The notes beneath the pieces are model-generated. The model saw nothing but the letters and a program-made list of their open reading frames with translations, searched no databases and was not told the origin of the DNA. Below, in pieces: positions 28,599-38,274 of a DNA stretch of 64,000 nucleotides; within the stretch, counting starts at the first letter, position 1, and every line of letters begins with the position of its first letter. This DNA comes from Deltaproteobacteria bacterium (GTDB taxonomy: Bacteria > Desulfobacterota > Desulfomonilia > Desulfomonilales > Desulfomonilaceae), in NCBI GenBank assembly GCA_021777225.1, contig JAJYDQ010000003.1, positions 1 through 64,000 of the forward strand. The letters are read 5' to 3'. The translations under genes and the position numbers were made by a program.

Positions 28599-29783
28599 AT
28601 GATCGGAGTATCAAAGCTTTACTGTGGCGCTGTGGAGGCGTCGGACCCTTTACGCTATGGACGAATGTCCAAGGACCTGCCTTCACACCTGCTTCAGTTT
28701 TCCAAGGATAAGAAGCCGGTAGTAGTCTGGAATGTCACTCAACGGTGTAATTTGAAATGTGTTCACTGTTATTCGCGTTCTGAGGACAAGAAATATTTGA
28801 ATGAACTTTCTACCGATGAAGGTATTCAACTGCTTGACGATTTAGCTCGATTTGGTTCTCCTGTAGTTCTCTTTTCCGGGGGTGAACCGCTGATTCGGCC
28901 AGACATTCTGAAGTTGATTCAGCACGCTACGGTTTCCGGCATGAGAGCGGTTCTCTCAACCAACGGGACATTGATCGATGAGCGTATGGCCACCAAACTC
29001 AAAGATATTGGATTATCATACGTGGGAATAAGTCTGGACGGCCTGCAAGAGGTTCACGACTCATTCAGGGGTGTAGCAGGGACGTTTGAACGCGTCTTGA
29101 GGGCCATAAACAACTGCAAGGCTGCTGGGCTTAAAGTAGGGCTTAGGTTCACAATCAACAAAAGAAATTTTCAGGAAATCGACGGGATATTCAATCTTGT
29201 GGATGACCTTCAGATCCCCAGAATCTGTTTTTATCATCTAGTTTATGCGGGTAGAGGCGCAGATCTCATGAAGGAGGACTTGGACCACGAGCAAACCAGA
29301 AAAGTGGTCGATCTGATAATTGATAGGACTATGGCTCTTCACGGGAAAGGTATGAACGTTGAAGTTCTGACAGTGGATAACCACGCTGATGGACCTTATA
29401 TTTACCTTAGACTCTTAAAAGAGAACCCTGATCGCGCCGGGCAAGTCCTTGAGTTACTCCAGATGAATGAGGGAAACAGTTCTGGCCGAGGGATTGGCTG
29501 CGTGTCTTGGGATGGAACCGTCCACGCTGACCAGTTCTGGAGACATCACAGTTTTGGCAATATTCGGCATAGCCCGTTTAGCAAGATTTGGACAAACCCA
29601 AACGATGAACTCATGCAGAGGCTCAAACAGAAAAAAAATTTTGTTCGTGGGCGTTGCGCGTCATGTAAATGGCTGGATATTTGTGGTGGAAATTTCAGGG
29701 TTCGGGCAGAAGCCGCTCTAGGGGATCTCTGGGCGCCGGACCCGGCATGTTACCTGACTGATAAAGAAATTGGAAATAATTAG
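28599..29783 (+). CDS. ahbC: AhbC, 12,18-didecarboxysiroheme deacetylase (radical SAM)
   Basis: 394 residues. The opening IGVSKLYCGAVEASDPLRYGR followed by LPSHLLQFSKDKKPVVVWN is characteristic of AhbC from sulfate reducers. The radical SAM motif is CNLKCVHC, followed by the SAM-binding FSGGEPL. A C-terminal set of cysteines (CASCKWLDICGG and neighbours) would hold an auxiliary cluster. AhbC removes two acetate side chains from didecarboxysiroheme to give iron-coproporphyrin III in the siroheme-dependent heme route. AGGAG precedes the ATG. It lies away from the other tetrapyrrole genes, between a NUDIX gene and an isomerase gene. Confidence 0.9.
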   Translation: MIGVSKLYCGAVEASDPLRYGRMSKDLPSHLLQFSKDKKPVVVWNVTQRCNLKCVHCYSRSEDKKYLNELSTDEGIQLLDDLARFGSPVVLFSGGEPLIRPDILKLIQHATVSGMRAVLSTNGTLIDERMATKLKDIGLSYVGISLDGLQEVHDSFRGVAGTFERVLRAINNCKAAGLKVGLRFTINKRNFQEIDGIFNLVDDLQIPRICFYHLVYAGRGADLMKEDLDHEQTRKVVDLIIDRTMALHGKGMNVEVLTVDNHADGPYIYLRLLKENPDRAGQVLELLQMNEGNSSGRGIGCVSWDGTVHADQFWRHHSFGNIRHSPFSKIWTNPNDELMQRLKQKKNFVRGRCASCKWLDICGGNFRVRAEAALGDLWAPDPACYLTDKEIGNN

Positions 29784-29855
29784 CGCGTAATTTGTCGTTG
29801 GTACGGTCCCAGACCGAGGCTATTACATTTTGTTCCTGAACATAAGGAAATATCT

Positions 29856-30617
29856 ATGCTGCTGGGTGGTCACGTCCGAAAGTCAGATGACATAGTATTC
29901 CTCAAAGAAAATGGATTTGACTTCGGAGAAGTGGTCCTGAAAGACATTGATGCCAGGCATTACTGGAGCGGCCTGGACGTTCATCAACTTACAGGGCCGG
30001 ATTTCAGGCTTATCGCTCATGGGCCTCGCGAGGGAGACCCAACCAGTTTGACAAACCTTTGGGAAAATTACCATCCTGCTCTGAGAGCGACCATTGACAC
30101 TACGGCCCTGATCAACGCGAATTTTTTAACGGTGCATCTTTGGATGGATCCGCGTTACGTTTCAGGACATCAAATCATAGAGAAAAAAAAAGCATTCAAG
30201 GATCTTTTTCTATACGCTGGGAGCAAGGGGATTACATTGAGTCTGGAAAATCTGTCTGAAACTGCCTCCAACCTCGCCTATGCGCTTGATGAAATTCTCA
30301 GCCCCTCGATTACACTGGACATTGGTCATGGACAATTGTTGACACTGTCGAACACATCATTTGAAATTATTGCTCAACTTTCCGGAAAAATTCAGCATGT
30401 TCATGCACACGACAATTCAGGCGGTAAAGGTGTAAAAGATGACCTGCATTTGCCGATTGGTGATGGTATCATCGATTTCGAAGCTGTTTTAAAGGCGCTT
30501 CTAGCTTCCGGCTATAACAATACAATAACCCTGGAACTGAAACGCCACGAATTGCTTGTCTCCAGACAGCGACTGGTAAGTATCATTGAACGAGTCGTGG
30601 CGAACTTGGCTACATGA
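29856..30617 (+). CDS. Sugar-phosphate isomerase/epimerase-like TIM-barrel protein
   Basis: 253 residues. Metal-ligand candidates of the xylose-isomerase / AP-endonuclease 2 fold are visible: Glu in SLENLSE, Asp and His in LDIGHGQ, His in HVHAHDN, Asp-x-His in DDLHLPIGDG and Glu in TLELK. The fold serves sugar isomerases, epimerases and Endo IV. The substrate is unknown. It follows ahbC by 72 bases and may share its transcript; I see no functional link. Confidence 0.78.
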   Translation: MLLGGHVRKSDDIVFLKENGFDFGEVVLKDIDARHYWSGLDVHQLTGPDFRLIAHGPREGDPTSLTNLWENYHPALRATIDTTALINANFLTVHLWMDPRYVSGHQIIEKKKAFKDLFLYAGSKGITLSLENLSETASNLAYALDEILSPSITLDIGHGQLLTLSNTSFEIIAQLSGKIQHVHAHDNSGGKGVKDDLHLPIGDGIIDFEAVLKALLASGYNNTITLELKRHELLVSRQRLVSIIERVVANLAT

Positions 30618-30667
30618 TATGGCTTTAGCTGATGTTACGGTTCTATCGATTCGGAAAGAGGGATCAC

Positions 30668-31201
30668 ATGAAATTGGAGAAAAGTTTCAAGGAAATGACG
30701 ATATCGGGTCTGGCCTCGGATTCTAGAAATATGCAGCCTGTTGTTATCCTCCGTGAAAAGGGAGGGGATCGGGAATTATATATCTGGATTGGTCCTGTCG
30801 AAGCCATGGCGTTGCAAAGAGCCATTTCCAAAGAAGTTTTTCAACGGCCCTTAACCCATGAATTACTTCGAAATGTGATCGAAAAAACCGGATCGCACAT
30901 CGAACACATAGAAATCGATGATTTGAAGGAACATACATATTATGCGACGATTTATATCAAGACCGCCGATTCAAAGTTGATTACTGTAGACGCCAGACCT
31001 TCTGATTCACTGGTTCTGGCGACCTGGGCCGGGGTTGCTATATTTGTCAACGAAGAAGTCATAGAAGGAATGTCCGATTCCGAACAGATTGATGAACCCA
31101 AAACTAAATTAGTACTCACTCAGGATGATGTTGAACGAACAGATGAAGAGCTTACCAAGATTTTGGAACGAATGAACCCTGATGACCTTGGCAACGCTTG
31201 A
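30668..31201 (+). CDS. Bifunctional nuclease family protein (DUF151)
   Basis: 177 residues from the ATG at 30668, which has GAGGG upstream; the longer frame to 30632 is rejected. The DUF151 region is plain: PVVILREKGGDRELYIWIGPVEAMAL, then RPLTHELL and DARPSDSLVLA. In plants and Thermotoga members of this fold are nucleases; in bacteria the role is mostly unknown. The C-terminal 40 residues are acidic and unlike the core. Confidence 0.85.
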   Translation: MKLEKSFKEMTISGLASDSRNMQPVVILREKGGDRELYIWIGPVEAMALQRAISKEVFQRPLTHELLRNVIEKTGSHIEHIEIDDLKEHTYYATIYIKTADSKLITVDARPSDSLVLATWAGVAIFVNEEVIEGMSDSEQIDEPKTKLVLTQDDVERTDEELTKILERMNPDDLGNA

Positions 31202-31365
31202 ATATCGGGTTTTTTTAGTTTCTTTTTCGATCAGAGTGTTTTCCGCGCTTGACATGTTCCAGAAAACCAGTCCACATTTCTCGCCAATCATGACAACCTT
31301 GTCTGCAAAATCAAAGAAATTGAAACGCGTTGACAGACTAATGACCTTAGTAGAATCTGAAAGTC

Positions 31366-32820
31366 ATGTTGGGCGTTAAACCCAAATCGACGGCCAAAAG
31401 ATCAGCAGGCATAGGCGCTGGTCCGTTTAGGCTTCTGAAATATTTCATCCTTTCAGGTTTTACGGTCATTGCCGTCGTCACGCTATTATTGGGCGCGTTT
31501 TTGTACACCCGTAGCGTGGACACTCTTCTTAAAGGGGCGGAAAATTACGCTCGCCTCCTTGCAGAGAATCTCAATTACAATATTTTCGTAGGATTTTATG
31601 CCCCGCTAAAAGCTCGGGGATTGAGCATGGACCTCAGAAAATGGGACCAATTCGGCGCACTTGATTCATTGATTAAGGACTTCACTTACGGGCTTCGCAT
31701 TGATCGGATAAAGATCATCGATAAAAACAAAAAAATCGTATACAGCACTGATTATGATTTGATTGGGAAATATGAGCCGGAAAATCAGGCTGTCGACGAA
31801 GCTCTGCTCAATGGAAAAGATCAGACCAGGATCAGGCGGGGAAAAAGATCGGCGACGAACTGGTACGGCGTCTGGCAGGCTGACACATATTACCCGTTAA
31901 GAGAAGGGACCGGAAACTATTGGATGTTGGGGGCCATATACGGAGTCATCCAGATAACTCAAGACGTAACCGACCAGTACGTAAATGTTCAGCGCTATGT
32001 CGTGATCATTCTCCTTGTCGCGAGCGGTCTTATGGCGTTTCTTTTTGTGACTCTCACCCTGATCGTCCGGCGTGGAGAGCGGATTCTCATAGAGAGAGCC
32101 GAAGAGCAGAAGTTTCTTGAGGACAAGTTACAGCAATCGGAAAAGCTAGCCTCTATTGGCCAAATGGTTGCGACTATCGCGCATGAGATACGTAATCCAT
32201 TGGGAATTATAAGATCGTCTGCGGAAGTTCTAGCCAACAAGGCGAACCCGGATGTAACCAAAATCAGGAGATTCTCTAACATAATTCTGGAGGAAGCTAC
32301 ACGGCTTAGTTTAATCCTGACGGATTTCCTGGACTTCGCAAGGCCAAAATCTCCCGCGTCTAATCCAGTAGACGTAAGAGATATTGTGGCTCGTGTCAGG
32401 AATATTCTCGAACACGAAATCGTATCTCGAAAAGTTTCGTGGTCGGAAGCCTTTGAAGAATCGAAATATGAGCCTATAGTTATTGGTGACTCGGACCTCC
32501 TGTATCAAGCGTTTCTTAACATTATCATGAATGCTTTTGAGTTCATGGATGAGGGAGGCTCCTTTGAGATAACCATTAAAACGGACGAATCGACTGTTGA
32601 GATAACTTTTGCGGATGATGGGCAGGGAATAAAAAAGGAAAATTTGAACAAAATATTCACACCTTTTTTCACCACTAATCAGATGGGAACAGGTTTGGGT
32701 CTTGCCGTAACGCATAACATTGTTACAGCCCACAACGGTGAGATTAAAGTATCCAGCCAGGAAGGAGAAGGAGCGATCTTTACAATCGTTCTTCCCAGAG
32801 AAGTCAACAGCCGGGATTGA
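31366..32820 (+). CDS. Membrane sensor histidine kinase
   Basis: 484 residues. Two transmembrane helices, at about 27-47 and 211-235, flank a periplasmic sensor region of about 160 residues that is probably Cache-like. A linker coiled coil follows, then HisKA with phospho-acceptor His273 (IAHEIRNPLG), the N box (FLNIIMNAFE) and an ATPase domain with DDGQGI and GTGLGLAV. An NtrC-type regulator gene follows after 24 bases, so the two form a two-component pair. TTGACA and TAGAAT lie just upstream but would leave almost no leader, so the exact start or promoter is uncertain. Confidence 0.9.
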   Translation: MLGVKPKSTAKRSAGIGAGPFRLLKYFILSGFTVIAVVTLLLGAFLYTRSVDTLLKGAENYARLLAENLNYNIFVGFYAPLKARGLSMDLRKWDQFGALDSLIKDFTYGLRIDRIKIIDKNKKIVYSTDYDLIGKYEPENQAVDEALLNGKDQTRIRRGKRSATNWYGVWQADTYYPLREGTGNYWMLGAIYGVIQITQDVTDQYVNVQRYVVIILLVASGLMAFLFVTLTLIVRRGERILIERAEEQKFLEDKLQQSEKLASIGQMVATIAHEIRNPLGIIRSSAEVLANKANPDVTKIRRFSNIILEEATRLSLILTDFLDFARPKSPASNPVDVRDIVARVRNILEHEIVSRKVSWSEAFEESKYEPIVIGDSDLLYQAFLNIIMNAFEFMDEGGSFEITIKTDESTVEITFADDGQGIKKENLNKIFTPFFTTNQMGTGLGLAVTHNIVTAHNGEIKVSSQEGEGAIFTIVLPREVNSRD

Positions 32821-32844
32821 ATCCAGTTTCCCCGAGGTTAGAAT

Positions 32845-34209
32845 ATGCCAAACGTCCTTATAGTGGATGATGAGAGAAATTATCTTTTCGTGTTGGAGGA
32901 CCTGCTCACTGATGAAGGTTATAATGTTTTTACGGCGTCATCAGGAACTGAAGCGTTGGAACTTTTGAGGGACCAGCAGATAGACACCATACTTTCGGAC
33001 ATTAAAATGCCTGGTATGAACGGCATAGAACTCCTAGAAAGGGTTTTTGCCAGCGACCCCGGATTGCCTGTGATTCTAATGACCGCGTTCGCAGAAGTTG
33101 ACCAAGCCGTCTCTGCAATGAAAAAGGGGGCCGTTGATCACATACAGAAACCATTTGATAACGACGACATTAAGCGTGCCGTAGCAAGGGCCATTCAAAA
33201 AAGGAGCTTGGACAAAAACCTTCGGCGAATTGACTCTACTCAATACGATCCCGTATGGGGAGCCATAATCGGCGAATCCGAGGCTATGGATCGTGTCTTC
33301 CAGATAGTGAAAAGGGTTGCCGACACATCAGCTACCGTGCTGATCTCCGGCGAGTCTGGGACTGGAAAGGAAGTCATAGCCAAGGCTTTGCACAAGGCGT
33401 CTTCAAGAGCTTCAAAGGCGTTTGTCTCGATTAATTGCGCAGCAATCCCTGAGACTCTGCTAGAATCAGAGTTGTTCGGTTATGAAAAAGGCGCGTTTAC
33501 CGGGGCGGTGTCAACCAAACAGGGTAAGTTCGAAATTGCCGATAGTGGGGTCCTTTTTCTTGACGAAATAGGAGAAATGTCTCTCAACTTACAGGTAAAA
33601 TTGTTGCGAGTCCTTCAGGAACAGGAATTTCAAAGAGTTGGGGGAAACCGCGATATCCGTGTTGATGTACGGCTGGTCGCCGCAACCAATAAGGACCTGC
33701 GCACACAGGTAGACGCTGGATTGTTCAGGTCCGACCTGTTTTTTCGTCTAAACGTTGTGCATGTGCCAATGCCTCCATTGAGGGAACGTATGACCGACAT
33801 TCCACTCTTGATTACATACTTCCTAAAAAAATTCTGTACCCGTCTGGGAAGGCAAATGCTGGAAATTCAGCCGGAAACGATGAGAGTCCTTTGTTCTTAT
33901 TCATGGCCGGGGAATGTTAGGGAATTGGAAAACGCGATAGAATACGCTATTCTAATGTCTCGAGGGCACTCGATCACAGTTGAGGACCTGCCAAATCAAA
34001 TTAGATCACACAAGACGCCGGATTCGAATGTTGAACTCAACTTGGAAAAAAATACCGGGCTTATGGACGCGTTGGACGCCATGGAAGAAAAGATGATCAG
34101 AGACGCTCTAAGAAAAGCCGGCGCAATCCAGGCACAGGCGGCCAAGATTCTTGGGATCTCGAGAAGTAACTTGCAGTATAAGATGAAAAAATATGGGCTT
34201 CTTCAATAA
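32845..34209 (+). CDS. Sigma-54-dependent NtrC-family response regulator
   Basis: 454 residues in three domains. The receiver domain (1-120) has the acidic pair DD at 8-9 and phospho-acceptor Asp52 in LSDIKMPG. The AAA+ domain has GESGTGKE (Walker A), GAFTGA (sigma-54 contact) and FLDEIGE (Walker B). A C-terminal Fis-type helix-turn-helix ends with [17 protein letters not shown]. It should activate sigma-54 promoters on phosphorylation by the adjacent kinase. I found no matching -24/-12 site in the upstream regions I inspected. Confidence 0.95.
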   Translation: MPNVLIVDDERNYLFVLEDLLTDEGYNVFTASSGTEALELLRDQQIDTILSDIKMPGMNGIELLERVFASDPGLPVILMTAFAEVDQAVSAMKKGAVDHIQKPFDNDDIKRAVARAIQKRSLDKNLRRIDSTQYDPVWGAIIGESEAMDRVFQIVKRVADTSATVLISGESGTGKEVIAKALHKASSRASKAFVSINCAAIPETLLESELFGYEKGAFTGAVSTKQGKFEIADSGVLFLDEIGEMSLNLQVKLLRVLQEQEFQRVGGNRDIRVDVRLVAATNKDLRTQVDAGLFRSDLFFRLNVVHVPMPPLRERMTDIPLLITYFLKKFCTRLGRQMLEIQPETMRVLCSYSWPGNVRELENAIEYAILMSRGHSITVEDLPNQIRSHKTPDSNVELNLEKNTGLMDALDAMEEKMIRDALRKAGAIQAQAAKILGISRSNLQYKMKKYGLLQ

Positions 34210-34236
34210 TTCACATGACACCAGGATTTATGTTGG

Positions 34237-34265
34237 TTGACACCATTTATGAATTACTTTATAGA
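34237..34265 (+). promoter_or_regulatory. Sigma-70-type promoter of the L,D-transpeptidase gene
   Basis: A perfect TTGACA at 34237-34242 and TATAGA at 34260-34265 are 17 bases apart. The start point would be near 34272, about 55 bases before the ATG at 34328. It separates the envelope genes from the two-component pair upstream. Confidence 0.6.
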
Positions 34266-34327
34266 CAATGTGATTTCAAATTGATGCGTTAGTTTTCTCT
34301 GAAATCATGGAGAAGAGGATCTTAACC

Positions 34328-35323
34328 ATGCGGAATCTTATCAAATACGGAGTATTTATTATTTTAAGCGTAGCTGGCGCCACGTTAGCTCAAGGGCAGT
34401 ACTACGATGACGGTTACTATCAGGATGGTTCCAACGGTTACATGGAGGCGCAACAACCTTATTCTGGAAACCCGAGTCAGGGAGCTTCAAGATATCAGCA
34501 ACAGCCCAATACATACCCTTCCCCAAACTTGCAATATGATTCCAGAGACGCAGAGCGTATATTGCGCGAACAGATGGCGCGCACCACGGAATCCGACAAT
34601 TCCGGGAACAATTCCCAGCAACCGGAGATTTACGACAATTATTACGGGCACCGTATGCAGGATGAGGGACAAATTCAGGGAGTTCTGGCCGACGCTCGAA
34701 ACATAGGCTCTTTTATAAGGAACAAAAACGGCAAAGCGTTCATCATTATAGATAAGAGGAATTTCCAATACTATCTTTATGATAGGGAAGGTCGATTATT
34801 ACGCATAGGACCGGTTGCGATAGGCAAGGGGAAAACCAGAACAGGGGCATTTGAAACACCGGTCGGTATATTTCCTATCAAGAGCAAAGTTGCAGTGGCT
34901 GACTGGGTTAGGCCAGACTGGTACTTCCTTGAGGAAGGTGAACCTATACCATCCAGGTGGGAAGATCGAAGAGTACCTGGATTCTTTAGATATAAACTGG
35001 TGTTTGACGGTTCAAGATATATTCATTATGCCGAAGCTACCGGAGGTAGACTAACTCACGGCTGTCTAGGCCTCGATTGGCAGGATGCCGAAGCCGTGTT
35101 CCATACTCTTTCCGTGGGCTCCTATTGCATAATCGTTGACCAGGGACTCCTCACCAGACTTGCTCGCGGCGAGTTCCCACTCCCGAAACCGGCGGCGAAA
35201 CCTCTTGGGCCTGAAGAAGAACCTACCTTTACAGCAAGGGCGGAGCCTCTGCAGCCCACATCAGTCGGGGTTTCACAAGCTGTTGACAATGCGCCGCAAA
35301 AGCCCATACCCAATCTCTGGTAG
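34328..35323 (+). CDS. L,D-transpeptidase (YkuD/ErfK family)
   Basis: 331 residues from the ATG at 34328, with AGAGGA upstream; the ATG at 34307 lacks a site. A signal peptide (MRNLIKYGVFIILSVAGATLA) is followed by a Tyr-, Gln- and Pro-rich low-complexity stretch of about 60 residues. The YkuD domain spans about 130-280, with the catalytic HGCLGL. It crosslinks or anchors peptidoglycan in the periplasm. The C-terminal tail is Pro- and Ala-rich. It begins a run of envelope genes on the same strand. Confidence 0.9.
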   Translation: MRNLIKYGVFIILSVAGATLAQGQYYDDGYYQDGSNGYMEAQQPYSGNPSQGASRYQQQPNTYPSPNLQYDSRDAERILREQMARTTESDNSGNNSQQPEIYDNYYGHRMQDEGQIQGVLADARNIGSFIRNKNGKAFIIIDKRNFQYYLYDREGRLLRIGPVAIGKGKTRTGAFETPVGIFPIKSKVAVADWVRPDWYFLEEGEPIPSRWEDRRVPGFFRYKLVFDGSRYIHYAEATGGRLTHGCLGLDWQDAEAVFHTLSVGSYCIIVDQGLLTRLARGEFPLPKPAAKPLGPEEEPTFTARAEPLQPTSVGVSQAVDNAPQKPIPNLW

Positions 35324-35389
35324 TAGTTCCACTTTTGGGGTCGCCTTGAATTTTGCCAGCTTGATCCACATTAAACGGGTGTTCCACAA

Positions 35390-35860
35390 ATGACCCTTTC
35401 TTCAAAAATGTTTGGATTTGCTATTTTACTCTGTCTTGCAGCGGTTTGCTCTTCCTGTCTTACCGCGTCTATGCCGAAGAGTGCTCGTATGGATGATGAG
35501 GCCCAGTCCGGTCCTGAAATATCCGGGCCTTCCGCAGGCAATTCAGACAATAGCGTCGTTGGCAAATGGGAACTACTGTATCAAATTAATGACAAGGGTG
35601 AACGTCAGAACCCCAAAGACCAGACGAAAACCCAAATTGAATTCACTAACAATAGACAGGTAATATTCAACCGATTTGATAATGAAAATTCGGACAGCAT
35701 GAAAAGCAGGACAGGCAAATATTCGGTTGAAAAAAACCAGATCAGCATTACTGATGACGCCGGTAATACTGTGAAGTGGCCATTTCAGATATCCGGCGAC
35801 TCATTGATTATCTCCATGCCTGAAGTAAACAAGAAGTTTCATTGGAGTAGAGTCCGTTGA
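35390..35860 (+). CDS. Predicted secreted lipoprotein-like protein
   Basis: 156 residues. A hydrophobic N-terminus ends in AAVCSSC, where the last Cys could be a lipidation site, though the -3 position is atypical. The mature part has VGKWELLYQIND and later strands like small lipocalin-type or DUF5640-like beta barrels. No enzyme motif is visible. It overlaps the next gene by four bases and lies 66 bases after the transpeptidase gene, so all are likely cotranscribed. Confidence 0.65.
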   Translation: MTLSSKMFGFAILLCLAAVCSSCLTASMPKSARMDDEAQSGPEISGPSAGNSDNSVVGKWELLYQINDKGERQNPKDQTKTQIEFTNNRQVIFNRFDNENSDSMKSRTGKYSVEKNQISITDDAGNTVKWPFQISGDSLIISMPEVNKKFHWSRVR

Positions 35861-36591
35861 AAAGGTCTTCCTCAGTTTGTTTGAGCCTGTTGTTGTCTGT
35901 GGGACTAATTCTGACGACGTATTCCGCTTGGGCAAAGGAGCGGAGCGAAATTCTGCGATATGAGGTTTCATGGAATGGAGCAAAGGCCGGGCATGGCGAT
36001 ATAACAATGAAATGTGACGCCAAAAAAATGTCCGTCACTGCTCAGGCCGTATCCGACGGCGCTCTTAAAACCATACTGGAACTTTGGAGTCGAGTTCAAG
36101 CCACTTTTTCCGCAAATACATTCCAACCGGAATCATACCGCTTTCATCTCAAGTCGAATCTGTTACGATCCGAGGTTGTAGATCTTTCATTTGACAAGAA
36201 AACTCAAACTGTTCAAGTGAACAAACAAAGGGGAGACGAAATAGAAATTCACTCCGAGAACGCCTTGGGGCTCCGTGACCCAATAAGCGCTATTTATCTG
36301 TTGCGAAACCGCAAGGATCTCGGTAAACCTTTGTCGGTGGATATCTACGATGGAAAAGACAAAGCCAGGCTTTTTGTTTATCCAGTGGGGCCTGAAATGA
36401 TCAATATCAGAGCCGGATCATTGTCGGCCATGCGCATGGATTTACGTCTGGATAAACTCGGGCGCGAACCCATGGAAATTGCCAAGGGTAAGCTGTGGAT
36501 TTCTAATGACGAGAGGAGGATTCCTCTGCTCTTAACTTCCTCACCAATTGTCGGGACTGTCCGGTTTGAACTTGTTCAGGCTCAGATGTAG
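35857..36591 (+). CDS. DUF3108 periplasmic protein
   Basis: 244 residues. A signal peptide of about 26 residues ends in AWA. The rest, with LRYEVSWNGAKAGHGDITM and a beta-rich body, matches DUF3108, whose molecular function is not known. It starts with a TTG at 35857 that overlaps the preceding stop; GGAG lies nine bases upstream, so coupled translation is likely. It belongs to the envelope cluster between the transpeptidase gene and cca. Confidence 0.75.
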   Translation: MKRSSSVCLSLLLSVGLILTTYSAWAKERSEILRYEVSWNGAKAGHGDITMKCDAKKMSVTAQAVSDGALKTILELWSRVQATFSANTFQPESYRFHLKSNLLRSEVVDLSFDKKTQTVQVNKQRGDEIEIHSENALGLRDPISAIYLLRNRKDLGKPLSVDIYDGKDKARLFVYPVGPEMINIRAGSLSAMRMDLRLDKLGREPMEIAKGKLWISNDERRIPLLLTSSPIVGTVRFELVQAQM

Positions 36592-36644
36592 CCAACCACT
36601 CTTGAATCTCTCACTTCAAATATCCAATACCCTTTATTAGACAA

Positions 36645-38123
36645 ATGCATCCGGCACATTTCTTTGACGAACCACTGGCGCAGCAGATTCTTCAGATTTC
36701 GCTTAGTCTATGCAACGAAAGTTATTTGGTTGGTGGTAGCATTCGCGACATCCTTCTCGGCGGGCGCCAAATTTCGGACCTCGACATCGCAGTGGAAGGC
36801 AACGGTTTTGAAATAGCCCGTGAAGTCGCTAACAGACTTACGGTAAAATCATCATTTGTAGCATTGGACAAAGACCGGCGCACCGGCAGAATCGTTGTGT
36901 CTGAACCTACCAACATGACTGTGGATATCTCCTCTTTCAAAGGTCCAGGCATAACCCAAGATCTTTACCACAGGGATTTCACGATTAACTCAATCGCTGT
37001 GCATCTGTGGGACATAATCGGTGGAAGAGTCTCCGAGGCCATAATTGATCCACTAGGTGGTCGAGAGGACCTTAAACGAAAAATAATTCGTATGTCCTCT
37101 TCAAACTCTTTTACTGAAGATCCGCTTAGGATGCTCCGAGCGTTTAGGTTTTCTTCGCAATTGGGCTTTGATATTTGTCCGGAAGCGCGGCTTGGGATTG
37201 AAAAATCTGCGACACTCATCCAAAATGTTTCTGGTGAGCGTATTAGGGATGAACTCGAGATCGTATTTCGTTCAAACCGATCAGCCAAAATTGTAGAACA
37301 AATGGCCGACACTTCACTGCTCTGGGAAATTTTCCCCGAATTGAGGCCGTCGCGAGGATTCGAGCAGAATGCGTTTCACCATTTGGACGTTTGGGGCCAC
37401 ACTGTTGATGCCCTGGAAAACCTTGAAACCATAATTGACAATTTGCCGGTTTTTTTGGGTCTTTTCTCTGAAAAGGCGTCTAACTATATTTGTGAACAAC
37501 CCGTTACAGGTAGATCCCGGCAGTGGCTGTTAAAGTTAGCTGTTTTGTTTCACGATTCAGGGAAACCATTTTCCCTACATGTGGACGAAAACGGCAGACG
37601 CAGATTCATTGGCCATGAAAAGGTCTCCAAAACCTTATTTCTTGTGGCCGGAACCCGACTGAAACTGGGTTCCAGGGAATTGTCGGAAGTGTCGTCGTGG
37701 ATAGAGGGTCACATGAGACCTTCAATACTCACATTGGGAAATCCCTCACAAAGGGCCATAGTGAGGCTCGTTCATCGATTCGGGACACACATCATGGGCT
37801 TGGTCATCTTGTATCTGGCGGACTTGCTTGCGGCTAAAGGACCGGCAAGAGACCTGTCTGACCTTCAAAGAGCCAAACATGGAGTCAGAAGAGTCATAGA
37901 ACTTTTCCTTAAAGAGGAAGAAACACCCATCATTCCGTTATTGGATGGGTTTGATATGATGTCAGAGTTCGGCCTTGAGCAGGGTCCTCATTTGGGATCT
38001 ATCATAAGATGGTTGGTTACCGAACAGTCTTTAGGCTTGACGCGGAACCGCGAGCAGGCCAAAGAGGCCATCCGGCGATATCTCAAGCAAAATCCAGTCA
38101 CGCAAAAAAAAGAGAGGACCTAA
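36645..38123 (+). CDS. cca: CCA-adding tRNA nucleotidyltransferase / poly(A) polymerase family with HD domain
   Basis: 492 residues. The N-terminal nucleotidyltransferase domain has YLVGGSIRDILLGG and DLDIAVEG (metal-binding DxD), and HRDFTINSIAVHL and EDPLRMLRAFRF follow. A C-terminal HD-type domain has LAVLFHDSGKP. It adds or repairs the CCA end of tRNA; some relatives only add A or CC, and sequence alone cannot decide. Its last codons form part of a strong hairpin that serves the opposing rpsA transcript. Confidence 0.88.
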   Translation: MHPAHFFDEPLAQQILQISLSLCNESYLVGGSIRDILLGGRQISDLDIAVEGNGFEIAREVANRLTVKSSFVALDKDRRTGRIVVSEPTNMTVDISSFKGPGITQDLYHRDFTINSIAVHLWDIIGGRVSEAIIDPLGGREDLKRKIIRMSSSNSFTEDPLRMLRAFRFSSQLGFDICPEARLGIEKSATLIQNVSGERIRDELEIVFRSNRSAKIVEQMADTSLLWEIFPELRPSRGFEQNAFHHLDVWGHTVDALENLETIIDNLPVFLGLFSEKASNYICEQPVTGRSRQWLLKLAVLFHDSGKPFSLHVDENGRRRFIGHEKVSKTLFLVAGTRLKLGSRELSEVSSWIEGHMRPSILTLGNPSQRAIVRLVHRFGTHIMGLVILYLADLLAAKGPARDLSDLQRAKHGVRRVIELFLKEEETPIIPLLDGFDMMSEFGLEQGPHLGSIIRWLVTEQSLGLTRNREQAKEAIRRYLKQNPVTQKKERT

Positions 38124-38142
38124 TCTTGTAATTAGGTCCTCT
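38104..38142 (-). terminator. Terminator of the rpsA transcript, embedded in the end of cca
   Basis: AGAGGACCTAAT (38113-38124) pairs perfectly with ATTAGGTCCTCT (38131-38142) around a six-base loop. On the minus strand it is followed by eight T, a classical terminator for rpsA. The stem includes the cca stop codon (38121-38123). On the plus strand the following bases have no T run. Confidence 0.85.
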
Positions 38143-38274
38143 TGTGTCGTTTCATATATTTGGTCTACTATACCGAAAACAAGTTCAAATTTATTCGGCT
38201 ATCGACAACCTGTTCCCTGGAAGCCAGGAGCAGACGAGGCTGGCAATTTGAGCGAAAACAAACGCTCAAAAAAC

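Noticed and set aside
31330-31356. TTGACA-N15-TAGAAT as promoter of the histidine kinase gene
   Set aside because: The spacer is short and the start site would fall within a few bases of the ATG, leaving no room for a ribosome binding site.
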